From assembly GCA_014730055.1 (NCBI GenBank), contig WJIV01000305.1, positions 1-27,785 on the forward strand: a stretch of 27,785 nucleotides of DNA, read 5' to 3'. A program made the position numbers and the translations under genes. The DNA is from Candidatus Bathyarchaeota archaeon (GTDB lineage Archaea; Thermoproteota; Bathyarchaeia; TCS64). The notes beneath the pieces are model-generated. The model did not search any database. It was given only the letters and a program-made list of their open reading frames with translations, and was not told the origin of the DNA. Below are positions 7,476 through 15,058 of this stretch, piece by piece (position 1 is the stretch's first letter; each line of letters starts with the position of its first letter).

Positions 7476-8651
7476 ATGGTAGATAAAGTAGAACAGGAAA
7501 AGACAAACAACGAGGAGAAGGAGACCGAAGAAGCTCACGCCTATACTCCTGGTTTGAAGGTAAAGAGAGTAGAGACAGTTCAGAAAATGCGAAGACTCCC
7601 GATCCTAGGAGAGGTATTTCCCAAGGTCGGAGATAGAGTAAAACACGCCGACATCGTTGCCAAGACTGAGATAAGCGGAGACCCTGAGATCGTCAAGGTA
7701 GCCATGCAGTTAGGCTTGGAACCAGATGATATCCCAAGATTCATGCTAAAGGGCGAAGGAGACAAAGTTGAGGAAGATGAGCTCATGGCAAAGTACGATG
7801 CATTGTTTGGACTCATCAAGAAGAGGGTTCATGCTCCAGTATCTGGTACCATTGAAAGCATCAGCGAGATAACAGGACAGGTTATCATCCGTGGTTCTCC
7901 GATCCCTGTTGACGTAGACGCATATATACCCGGTGAAATCGTCGAGGTACTCCCTAATGAAGGAGTAATAATAGAAACACATGCAGCTTTCATCCAGGGA
8001 ATCTTTGGAATCAGCGGTGAAACCCATGGAGAGATCCGAATCGCCGTTGATAGCCCAGAGGAGGTTTTAGATGAATCGGATATAAGCCAGGATGACGCCG
8101 GAAAAGTGCTAATCGGGGGCAGCAGAGTTACTATAGGAGCAATCAAGAAAGGTGTCCAAATCGGTGTATCAGCTATTGTAGCTGGTGGTATACGTCACGA
8201 TGATCTAACAGGGTTCATTGGTGAGGAAATAGGTGTTGCCATCACAGGGCAAGAAGAAGTGGGTATAACTGTAATAATTACTGAGGGCTTCGGTCAGATG
8301 ACAATGAGTGAATCTACATTCAATCTCTTAAAAGAGTTTGACGGTTATATGGCAAGTGTCAACGGCACAACACAGATAAGAGCGGGTGTACTCCGACCTG
8401 AGATAATAATCCCACATGATCTAGAGCCCCAGAGGAGATCAGGAGAGGAACTAGCTAGCGGAATGGTGCCAGGAACTCCGATTAGGATAATCAGAGAGCC
8501 TTACTTCGGAGCAATTGGCGAGGTGCACAGCCTTCCGGTAGAATTACAACAGCTTGAATCCGAGAGCATGGTCCGTGTTGTGAATATAGAATTGGACAAT
8601 GGTAAGGTTGTTACCGTTCCAAGGGCTAATGTCGAGATTATCGAAGAATAA
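7476..8651 (+). CDS. Lipoyl-like barrel and KOW-domain protein, GlmL partner
   Basis: This 391-residue soluble protein has an acidic N-terminus (1-22), then a probable barrel-sandwich (lipoyl/biotinyl-like) region: GEVFPKVGDRVKHADIVA (45-62) and, about 55 residues later, HAPVSGTIESISEITGQVII (119-138), the two halves typical of that fold. No lysine sits in a classic MKM-type attachment motif, so cofactor attachment is doubtful. A central Gly-rich domain follows (about 155-310). The C-terminus is KOW-like: VPGTPIRIIREPYFGAIGEV (331-350), as in NusG and ribosomal L24-type SH3 folds, extending to the end. It starts one base after the GlmL stop, so the two are almost certainly co-translated. I know of no assigned function; adaptor between GlmL and the membrane subunits is an inference. 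Confidence 0.72.
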   Translation: MVDKVEQEKTNNEEKETEEAHAYTPGLKVKRVETVQKMRRLPILGEVFPKVGDRVKHADIVAKTEISGDPEIVKVAMQLGLEPDDIPRFMLKGEGDKVEEDELMAKYDALFGLIKKRVHAPVSGTIESISEITGQVIIRGSPIPVDVDAYIPGEIVEVLPNEGVIIETHAAFIQGIFGISGETHGEIRIAVDSPEEVLDESDISQDDAGKVLIGGSRVTIGAIKKGVQIGVSAIVAGGIRHDDLTGFIGEEIGVAITGQEEVGITVIITEGFGQMTMSESTFNLLKEFDGYMASVNGTTQIRAGVLRPEIIIPHDLEPQRRSGEELASGMVPGTPIRIIREPYFGAIGEVHSLPVELQQLESESMVRVVNIELDNGKVVTVPRANVEIIEE

Positions 8652-8658
8652 ACCCTAA

Positions 8659-8684
8659 TTTTTCAACTACAAATATTTCTTTTA
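8659..8684 (+). terminator. Possible T-rich terminator after the GlmL operon
   Basis: Two short T-tracts, five T at 8659-8663 and another run at about 8680-8684, follow the stop without a hairpin. The second tract overlaps the likely promoter of the next gene. Confidence 0.25.
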
Positions 8685-8686
8685 AA
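8679..8686 (+). promoter_or_regulatory. Possible TATA box of the LarA-like gene
   Basis: The run cttttaaa lies 23-30 bases ahead of the ATG at 8709. This spacing would give a leaderless transcript. Confidence 0.35.
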
Positions 8687-8708
8687 GTACCTAGCCCCAG
8701 ATTATAAT

Positions 8709-9938
8709 ATGCAATCAATGGAGATCCCAGCATGGGAGTTCTATGGCTGGATGCCAGAGAAACTCAGTTTTCCCGATAACTGGGAGATAATCGAAAGAAG
8801 GATGAAGGGACACAGCTCCCCTATTTTAACAACCGATAAAATCAGGGATAAGCTTAGGAACCCAGTTGGTACCCCTCCTTTAAAGGAGTTAGCTGAGGGT
8901 AAGAATCTTTGTATAATAATTTTTGATGATATGACACGACCAACGAAGCAGTATCAGATTCTACCCACTCTATTGAAGGAACTTCACGATGGTGGATTAG
9001 ACGATTCGGATATAGCTTTTATGATGGCAACTGGGGCCCACCACGGCAGACTTCTCTTCGACTTTCAAAAAAAATTGGGCGAGGAAATACCTGAAAGATA
9101 CCTGATATTCAATCACTGCTGTTATGAAAATACCGTGGAAATTGGTCAGACAAGCTATGGTACCCCCGTACATATCAACAGGGAGGTTATGAATAGTGAC
9201 CTTAAGATCACACTGGGTGCTATGATGCCTCACTTCGGTTACGGGTTCGGGGGAGGTAGTAAGATGATCCTACCTGGTGTTGCGGGAATAGACAGTATAA
9301 CCCATAACCATCGAATAAATGAGGGAACAGGTCCAGGTAAAGTCGAGAAGAACATCAGAAGATTGGATAGTGAGGAAGCTTCTAGAATGGCTGGCGTTGA
9401 CTTCATAATTAATGCTTTTTTCAATGCCTCTTGTGATGTCGCTGATCTTGTTTGTGGTGATGTAGTTGAGGCACACAGAGCGGGTGTAGATATAGGTAAA
9501 AAGATCTACTCAACCGAGGTAGAAAATGAGGTTGATATCGCTATAGGAAATGGTTATCCAATGGCCAATGAAGGCTACAAAGCATACCATATACTAAGAG
9601 AATCAGTAAGAGAAGGAGGAGACATAGTGTTTCTCCTCTATACTTCTGAAGGTTGCAGAGTACATCACTATAACGGGCGCTTCGGACGAGACTTCGGGGG
9701 AAGAGGATGGACAAAGACTACCTATCTCAAGAAACCCTGGAAGATGAGCCGTGTCCTCTGTGTGACCCCGCAGATAGCAAAATCGGATGAATACTATTAC
9801 GGGGAGGGATCAATCTGGGTAAAGAACTGGAAGAAGGCTCTCGATATCTTAGTGGAAGAACATGGCCCTGTTGCCAGAGTTGCAGTCTACCCTACAGCCT
9901 CTATGCAGGTCTCAGAGGGCAACTTGAAATCCACCTAA
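8709..9938 (+). CDS. LarA-like nickel-pincer racemase/epimerase
   Basis: The 409-residue protein belongs to the LarA (DUF2088) family, cytosolic enzymes that racemise or epimerise 2-hydroxy acids with a nickel-pincer nucleotide. Residues known from lactate racemase are present at nearly the same positions: Arg77 in DDMTRPT, His111 in ATGAHHG, His175 in MMPHFGYGFGGG, the pincer-bearing Lys185 in GGSKMILPG, and the nickel ligand His201 in THNHR (LarA: Arg75, His108, His174, Lys184, His200). So the enzyme is probably active. The substrate need not be lactate; many relatives act on other hydroxy acids. The cofactor-making genes larB, larC and larE are not in the window. It has its own likely promoter and converges with a DUF362 gene whose stop codon lies one base away. 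Confidence 0.85.
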   Translation: MQSMEIPAWEFYGWMPEKLSFPDNWEIIERRMKGHSSPILTTDKIRDKLRNPVGTPPLKELAEGKNLCIIIFDDMTRPTKQYQILPTLLKELHDGGLDDSDIAFMMATGAHHGRLLFDFQKKLGEEIPERYLIFNHCCYENTVEIGQTSYGTPVHINREVMNSDLKITLGAMMPHFGYGFGGGSKMILPGVAGIDSITHNHRINEGTGPGKVEKNIRRLDSEEASRMAGVDFIINAFFNASCDVADLVCGDVVEAHRAGVDIGKKIYSTEVENEVDIAIGNGYPMANEGYKAYHILRESVREGGDIVFLLYTSEGCRVHHYNGRFGRDFGGRGWTKTTYLKKPWKMSRVLCVTPQIAKSDEYYYGEGSIWVKNWKKALDILVEEHGPVARVAVYPTASMQVSEGNLKST

Positions 9939-9939
9939 G

Positions 9940-10767
9940 TTAAAATCTTTCAAAAGGTCTAATCACATCTTCCATTTTGCTTCCTACAATTTCTATTTTC
10001 TCAATGTTTCCGATTCCTGATTGGTGAGCCCAAATGATATGGTTTATCTCATGTGGATCAAAGCCCATTATTCTAGCAGCTGTAGCATCGGTCGCTACTG
10101 GATCCGTTCCAGCAATAATTGTATTCATTTTCACGGGACTTCCATGAACTGGGCCTTTTCCCTCCATTCCGACAAAGCCATCAATTACAACTACATGGGG
10201 TGGAAGAACTGAGTTTATGTCGCGAATTACCTTATCCATATCTCTTAGATGAAATTTACCTTTCCACTTAGTAGTCAGCATGCCAAACATGTTTTTCATA
10301 CCTAGAGTAACTTTTGTCGTGGTATGCGTCTTGAGCTTGGCTGCCGAGATTATGGCAGAGTCAGTCGCTATCTTTGCTACCTTAATCTCGTTGAGTGTTT
10401 TTCCATCTTGTATAGGTATCTTCACTTTCTCCTCAAGATGACGCATGTTGATAAAATCAATCCCCACCCTGTCTAACATTTCTTGCATGCCACTTGCAAA
10501 AACTGCTTTATCTGCGTTAGTCGTCTGAGCATCAGATTCAACAACATGGATCTTTTTCCCAAGATCCTTTAATCGATTAATTAGGGCCTCAACAACTACC
10601 GGATCTGTAGTAGCCCCTGTCCTCCAGTCCTTTGTTGTTATAAAATTTACTTTAATTAATACCCTATTATATGATTGCAAAGCTTTCTCTAATGGTATTA
10701 GATTAATTGCACGATATACCGTATCTAAACCCCTTTCTCCTTTAACTACTGCTACTTTAGATTTCAT
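9940..10767 (-). CDS. DUF362-family protein
   Basis: This is a 275-residue soluble protein of the DUF362 family. Recognisable parts are the N-terminal VLIKVNF followed by TDPVVVEALI (the family's K-x-N and T-x-P segments), AAKLKTHTTTKVTLGMKNMFG in the middle, and DGFVGMEGKGPVHGSP with GTDPVATDATAARIMGFDP near residue 230. Many DUF362 proteins carry a C-terminal ferredoxin domain with eight cysteines; this one has none, so it is the short form. DUF362 members have no firmly established reaction. It is convergent with the LarA-like gene and may share a terminator region with it, which alone is weak evidence of a joint role. Confidence 0.85.
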   Translation of the reverse strand: MKSKVAVVKGERGLDTVYRAINLIPLEKALQSYNRVLIKVNFITTKDWRTGATTDPVVVEALINRLKDLGKKIHVVESDAQTTNADKAVFASGMQEMLDRVGIDFINMRHLEEKVKIPIQDGKTLNEIKVAKIATDSAIISAAKLKTHTTTKVTLGMKNMFGMLTTKWKGKFHLRDMDKVIRDINSVLPPHVVVIDGFVGMEGKGPVHGSPVKMNTIIAGTDPVATDATAARIMGFDPHEINHIIWAHQSGIGNIEKIEIVGSKMEDVIRPFERF

Positions 10768-10787
10768 AATATAAATTATGAAAGGGC

Positions 10788-10797
10788 ATTATAAAAC
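10788..10797 (-). promoter_or_regulatory. Possible TATA box of the DUF362 gene
   Basis: On the minus strand an AT-rich run (ttttataatg) lies 21-30 bases before the ATG at 10767. The spacing fits a leaderless archaeal promoter. Confidence 0.3.
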
Positions 10798-10812
10798 AAC
10801 GATATAAAATGT

Positions 10813-11706
10813 CTACTTCTTTCTCATTTTCCACTGTGCATAGCTGTAAAACCCATTTAAACTATGGTATACATGACTTTTACCCTCCGGATCGAGTTCT
10901 AATAGTTCTTTAACTCTCGGGTCCCTCTCCGCTAGAAAACTGAAAGTCTCACTTAGACTCATGGCCTTACCTACACAACCAGTTACTATGTTCTTCCATA
11001 ATTCCACCTGATCCTTGAACTTTTCAAGCTTCTCAACTGCAGCTTTCTTGAACCCAAAATGGCTATAACATATTACTTCGGGTTTTAAACCAATAAGTTT
11101 CTTTATACTCTCAACCGTATCTTCTGGATTGAAGGGTGGTGGACTAGCTGGTATGACTATATCATCGTATGGCATATGCCCCGCTGAGTCTCCCACGAAT
11201 ATTACCTTCTCATTTGGTTCAAAGTACGATTGACTATGAGTGCTGTGACCGGGAGTCCAGATCACTTGTAAGTTTACATCTCCTAGTTCTATAACTTCCC
11301 CGTCAGAAGATGAAATTACCTTTTCCTCTTTTAATCCTCGTACTTCTCCATACATAGAAAATTGTTCACCGAAAGCCTCCTTAGCAGCTCTAACTATCTT
11401 GCTGGGATCTATCATATGAGATTCCCCACGAGGGTGGCAGTATAAATCAGCCTCAGGAAAAGCTTCTAATAATTTCCAAGACCCAGCCCCGTGGTCCAGA
11501 TGAATATGGGTTAGTAGAATCCACCCCAGCTCTTTAATATCGAGCTTATTTAATCCTTCATAAACCCCTTGTATTTGACTTGTCGGCCCTGGGTCAATTA
11601 TAACTTTTTCATCTGAATCTACAATATAGGTACTGAGAAGACCTGTCTTACCATGGAAGGGGGAGTCGATCATGTGAATTTTTTCTGTAATACTGGAGAC
11701 TAACAT
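10813..11706 (-). CDS. Metallo-beta-lactamase-fold hydrolase
   Basis: The 297-residue protein has the full metal site of the glyoxalase II-like branch: THIHLDHGAG gives His67, His69, Asp71 and His72, PGHSTHS gives His154, GDSAGH gives Asp173, and YSHFG gives His216. Two zinc or iron ions would be held, typically for hydrolysis of thioesters, lactones or phosphate esters. The extra C-terminal helices (about 225-297) are common in relatives such as putative thioesterases. There is no signal peptide, so it is cytosolic. It lies 45 bases upstream of, and on the same strand as, the DUF362 gene and may be transcribed with it or separately. Substrate unknown. Confidence 0.87.
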   Translation of the reverse strand: MLVSSITEKIHMIDSPFHGKTGLLSTYIVDSDEKVIIDPGPTSQIQGVYEGLNKLDIKELGWILLTHIHLDHGAGSWKLLEAFPEADLYCHPRGESHMIDPSKIVRAAKEAFGEQFSMYGEVRGLKEEKVISSSDGEVIELGDVNLQVIWTPGHSTHSQSYFEPNEKVIFVGDSAGHMPYDDIVIPASPPPFNPEDTVESIKKLIGLKPEVICYSHFGFKKAAVEKLEKFKDQVELWKNIVTGCVGKAMSLSETFSFLAERDPRVKELLELDPEGKSHVYHSLNGFYSYAQWKMRKK

Positions 11707-11841
11707 CGAGAATTTAATCCTTAGAACTCAATTTAAAGGAGTATCATTCTACTTGTAGATCATTTAAATTTTGTGAAACTACGTTGAATCAAGGATTTCC
11801 TATTCTCAAGAGTTTTAGATTACCCTTCATATTGGAATATC

Positions 11842-12408
11842 ATGAAGAGATCTTTAGGCGCAAAAACTTGGGCAGTGCCAGCACCAGTTTGGGTTGTTGG
11901 AACATTTGATGCAAATGGTAAGCCGAACTTTATGACAGCTGCATGGGGTGGGATTTGCTGTAGCGATCCTCCTTGTATTTATGTGAGTTTGAGGGAAGCA
12001 ACATATACCTTCAACAATCTCGTACAAAGGGGTGCATACACTGTAAGTGTTCCTGGCGAGGAGTACTGGAGAGAAGTTGATTATATGGGTATAGTTTCAG
12101 GACATGAGACCGATAAAGTAAAGGATACCGATTTGACCGCTGTTAGCAGTGAAATTATCGATGCTCCCTACGTCGATGAGTTCCCATTAGTGCTTGAGTG
12201 TAGATTGATAAATTCTGTTGACCTCGGTCTTCATACTCAATTCATCGGTGAAATAATTGATGTAAAGGCAGATGAAGAGGTGCTGATAGATGGTAAGCCT
12301 GATATTCAAAAAATAAAGCCATTCATATTTGGACCAAGTGATAGGGGATATCACTCTATAGGTCCAAGAATGGCTCGTGCTTTCAGCCAGAGGGAGCTCG
12401 AGAAATAA
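11842..12408 (+). CDS. Flavin reductase-like (FMN-binding split-barrel) protein
   Basis: This 188-residue protein fits the flavin reductase-like family, whose members bind FMN or related flavins in a split barrel. Evidence is the opening PAPVWVVGTFDANGKPNFMTAAW, the later SDPPCIYVSLREATYTFNNL, the segment AYTVSVPGEEYW, and a short VECR-like strand followed by H-T-x-FIGEI-x-D, all in the family order. Many archaeal members accept hydride from NAD(P)H or take part in electron transfer with flavin or F420. No partner oxygenase is nearby. The gene has a clear gap of 135 bases from the divergent metallo-beta-lactamase-fold gene, which probably holds both promoters. Family confident, electron donor unknown. 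Confidence 0.86.
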   Translation: MKRSLGAKTWAVPAPVWVVGTFDANGKPNFMTAAWGGICCSDPPCIYVSLREATYTFNNLVQRGAYTVSVPGEEYWREVDYMGIVSGHETDKVKDTDLTAVSSEIIDAPYVDEFPLVLECRLINSVDLGLHTQFIGEIIDVKADEEVLIDGKPDIQKIKPFIFGPSDRGYHSIGPRMARAFSQRELEK

Positions 12409-12429
12409 TCACTATATTTCATTAACAGG

Positions 12430-12438
12430 TTTTTTATT
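12430..12438 (+). promoter_or_regulatory. Possible TATA box of the second aminotransferase
   Basis: The AT-rich run gttttttat lies 31-39 bases before the ATG at 12469. It may serve as terminator of the preceding gene as well as promoter of the next. Confidence 0.28.
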
Positions 12439-12468
12439 CTCACTGCAACCATAAACATTTGAAAGTTT

Positions 12469-13845
12469 ATGGTCGATTTTTCAGAGCAAAAAGATAGGAA
12501 ACTACTTGAAGATGCTAAATCGTATCTTGTTCAAAGATGGGAGCCCCGTCCAGGTTATAAACCCGTAGTTATGACCAAGGGTGAGGGCGTCTACATGTGG
12601 GATGCCAAGGGAAAAAAGTACCTGGATTTTATCAGCCAGCTATATAATGTTCATATAGGTATGGGAAACCGTGTCCCAATCGAAGCAGCCAAAAAGCAAC
12701 TGGACGATCTAGCTTACGCTTCACCCAGCTACTATAATGAGCCTCAGATAAAGCTGGCAAAGAAACTTGCCCAGATCACACCTGGGGACCTTTGCCAGAC
12801 CTTCTTCGGTAACAGCGGTACTGAGGCTAACGAGGTAGCCATCAAACTCGCCCAGCTCTATAGAGGAGCATCCAAGATCATCAGCTTCTGGGACGCATAT
12901 CACGGAAGTACCTACGCAATGGTAAGCGTGGGAGGCTCTGCACGAAACAGGCAGGCTAAGGGCCTAAGCATTATGGAGGAATTCAAACACATTGCAAGCC
13001 CCTACTGTTACAGGTGCCCTTACAAGAAGACTTATCCAGAATGTGATTTATTCTGCGCTGATTTCCTGAAATACACTATAGAGAAGGAAGGAGAGAATAG
13101 CGTAGCGGCATTCATGGCCGAACCCATATGTAGCTGGGCAGGTCAAGTGGTTCCCCCAGAAGGTTACTGGAAGAAGATACGCGAGATCTGTGATGATAAA
13201 GGAATAGTAATGATATTTGACGAGGTAATGACCGGGTTCGCGAGGACTGGGAAGATGTTTGCAACTGAGCACTGGGATATAGTACCTGATATTGAAACCT
13301 ACGCTAAAGGTATAACATGCGGATACATACCATTAGGTGCTTGTATCATTAACAAGAAGATGGCAGATCATTTCGACGATGAGGGCTTCCCTCACAGCTA
13401 TACATATAGTGGTCATAGCGTTGCATGTGCCACCGCCCTCGCAGTTATTGATTATTACTTAGAGAATGATCTAGCAGAAAAGGCTGCTAAGATGGGAAGT
13501 TATATGATGGATGAACTTAGAGGTATGATGGACAGAGTCGAAATTATTGGGGATGTCCGAGGATTGGGTCTTTTTATGGGTGTGGAGCTTGTTAAGGACC
13601 GAGATTCAAAGGAGAGCCTTGTACCAAAGGATCTTAGTAAAGAGGATAAGATGAACCCTGAGAAGAATCCCATGCAGTACTTCTCTGACAAGATCAAAGA
13701 CAATGGGCTCATTGTTGGCTCTAGTTGGGGCACTAGCATTCTGAGGATGATGCCTGCGTTAGTTATTACTAAGGAACAGGTAGATGAAGGGCTTCAGATA
13801 TTGGAACAGACACTAACTGAGACAATTACGAAATTCGACCTCTGA
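12469..13845 (+). CDS. Class III (PLP) aminotransferase
   Basis: This complete 458-residue class III aminotransferase has GNSGTEANE (114-122) for the cofactor phosphate, the AYHGST motif (143-148), AEPI with Glu218, IFDEVMTGFARTG with Asp251 contacting the pyridine nitrogen, and the Schiff-base Lys280 in AKGITCGYIPLGA. A four-cysteine insert, CYRC near 180 and C-x3-C near 192-196, lies before the large-domain helix. I have seen similar cysteine-rich inserts in this subfamily, so it is probably a normal trait, perhaps a metal site. The enzyme moves amino groups between an amine or omega-amino acid and a keto acid; the substrate is not evident. It is related to the fragment at the start of the window. 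It stands alone, with a T-tract after the stop. Confidence 0.93.
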   Translation: MVDFSEQKDRKLLEDAKSYLVQRWEPRPGYKPVVMTKGEGVYMWDAKGKKYLDFISQLYNVHIGMGNRVPIEAAKKQLDDLAYASPSYYNEPQIKLAKKLAQITPGDLCQTFFGNSGTEANEVAIKLAQLYRGASKIISFWDAYHGSTYAMVSVGGSARNRQAKGLSIMEEFKHIASPYCYRCPYKKTYPECDLFCADFLKYTIEKEGENSVAAFMAEPICSWAGQVVPPEGYWKKIREICDDKGIVMIFDEVMTGFARTGKMFATEHWDIVPDIETYAKGITCGYIPLGACIINKKMADHFDDEGFPHSYTYSGHSVACATALAVIDYYLENDLAEKAAKMGSYMMDELRGMMDRVEIIGDVRGLGLFMGVELVKDRDSKESLVPKDLSKEDKMNPEKNPMQYFSDKIKDNGLIVGSSWGTSILRMMPALVITKEQVDEGLQILEQTLTETITKFDL

Positions 13846-13858
13846 AAACTTCAAAATA

Positions 13859-13865
13859 TTTTTTT
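13859..13865 (+). terminator. Oligo-T terminator after the aminotransferase
   Basis: Seven T residues start 13 bases after the TGA stop, followed by further T-rich runs. No hairpin is visible. Confidence 0.4.
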
Positions 13866-14059
13866 CAAATTTTAATACTTTTCCTAGGAAAGAAAGAATA
13901 ATAGAACCACCATAGCCTACAGGCGATAACAAGTAGATATTATAAAAGACGTGATAAGGAACCTAGCTTTAATTTAATAGGCAATGATATTTATTCTAGA
14001 TGGTTTTAAGCAGTCTATCTTTGAAGCCTTTTTAATGATCCTTCATCTTGCTATTTGAA

Positions 14060-14671
14060 ATGGAGCAAAATAGAAGTTACATAATTATCCTTGGCTTAAT
14101 CCTAGTCGTGGTAATTGTCTTCGGCGTTTACATATTTCTGAACAGACCTAGCCCCCAAGCAGTATCTATCAAAGAGAGCTTTGAGGAAGGTTCCCCGATG
14201 TGGATACCTAACAGTGATGTACCCATGGATCCCAACAATCCGGGTCAACCCGTAAACTGGACCATAGTACCCACACAGGAAGTTGTCTTTGAAGGGTCAT
14301 ACGCCGCACAGTTCTTCTTGGACGGAAGCCAGGATGATGGAACCATATGGCTAGAACAGGAAGTTACTTTAAACCCTAACACTGAATATGAGGCAGAGCT
14401 GAGCTTCCAGTTCTGGAGTGCTAGTGAGAGCTTTAATCAGTTGGCTTATGTTGTTGGTCAGGTCTCCCCCGAAGATTTGGAGGCTGAAGAAGATTTTGCT
14501 GATCTTGGAGCAGCGAACCTTGTTGAGGGCTGGAGAGAATATAACTATACCGTAACATTCACAACAAATAGCGATGGCGTAGTACATGTAGGCTTTGGCG
14601 TATCCGTGGTTTGGGAAACTGAGATTGTTTATTTTATTGACAATGTTGAAGTTTCCATTACGCCAACCTGA
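14060..14671 (+). CDS. Membrane-anchored extracellular protein with a jelly-roll-like domain
   Basis: From the ATG at 14060 this is a 203-residue protein. A TTG 12 bases upstream is in frame but has less support. A single N-terminal helix (about 6-27, IIILGLILVVVIVFGVYIFL) is followed by RPSP and a domain predicted to lie outside the cell. The domain is rich in beta-type patterns: SFEEGSPMWIP, FEGSYAAQFFLDGS, WLEQEVTLNPNTEYEAELSF, and closing VYFIDNVEVSI. That order is typical of carbohydrate-binding-module-like jelly rolls, where the last strand carries the Asp-Asn-Val sequence. There are no cysteines. It is acidic, as expected for a surface protein. Ligand unknown; a sugar or cell-envelope role is inferred from the fold only. 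Confidence 0.7.
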   Translation: MEQNRSYIIILGLILVVVIVFGVYIFLNRPSPQAVSIKESFEEGSPMWIPNSDVPMDPNNPGQPVNWTIVPTQEVVFEGSYAAQFFLDGSQDDGTIWLEQEVTLNPNTEYEAELSFQFWSASESFNQLAYVVGQVSPEDLEAEEDFADLGAANLVEGWREYNYTVTFTTNSDGVVHVGFGVSVVWETEIVYFIDNVEVSITPT

Positions 14672-14681
14672 TTCTTAATTC

Positions 14682-14693
14682 TTTTATTTTTTT
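14682..14693 (+). terminator. T-rich terminator between the jelly-roll and TIGR04076 genes
   Basis: Two T-runs (four and seven bases) lie just after the stop at 14671. The same AT-rich stretch may serve as TATA box for the gene starting at 14711. Confidence 0.35.
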
Positions 14694-14710
14694 GGTAAGA
14701 TATGATTATT

Positions 14711-15058
14711 ATGTTTAAGGTTGTTTTCACGGTAGTTGATGTTAAAGAACCAGAGAGTATTGATGGAGAGCCAACTCATGTCTCTGGCCCATGTAAGATG
14801 TACCGCGTTGGCGATAAGATGACGGTTGTGGGTAATCCCGGAAGGCTTGTCTTGAATGAGACCGATAGTGTGTGTTTGGCAGCTTTTAGTGCGATTCTAC
14901 CGCTTACAAGTGCGATGACAAGAGAGGTTACTGAGTCATGGGATTATATGGATAAAATAAAATACTTCAGTTGCCCGGATTCTGAGAGACCTGTAATTTT
15001 CAAGGTTGAAAGAATAGAGGTAGAACAGGATGAGTATCCTGCTCCTTATTCTGGCTAA
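14711..15058 (+). CDS. TIGR04076-family small protein
   Basis: This 115-residue protein has the layout of the TIGR04076 family: an N-terminal strand KVVFTVVDVK, a Y-x-VGDK segment, a helix with CLAAFSAILPL (the family usually has CPAA-[FL]-x-x-[IL]-x-P), and a closing strand with FSCPDSERPVIFKVERI. Both cysteines in these motifs, equivalent to family-conserved ones, are present. The role of the family is unknown; members are small cytosolic proteins in anaerobic bacteria and archaea. I chose the ATG at 14711 over one nine bases upstream because the T-rich box ahead is then at promoter distance, and the strand begins at once. Its TAA overlaps the stop of the convergent peptidase gene. Confidence 0.75.
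   Translation: MFKVVFTVVDVKEPESIDGEPTHVSGPCKMYRVGDKMTVVGNPGRLVLNETDSVCLAAFSAILPLTSAMTREVTESWDYMDKIKYFSCPDSERPVIFKVERIEVEQDEYPAPYSG

Noticed and set aside
13006..13056. Four-cysteine insert in the aminotransferase as a novel domain
   Set aside because: Similar cysteine-rich inserts at this place are, to my knowledge, usual in this branch of class III aminotransferases.
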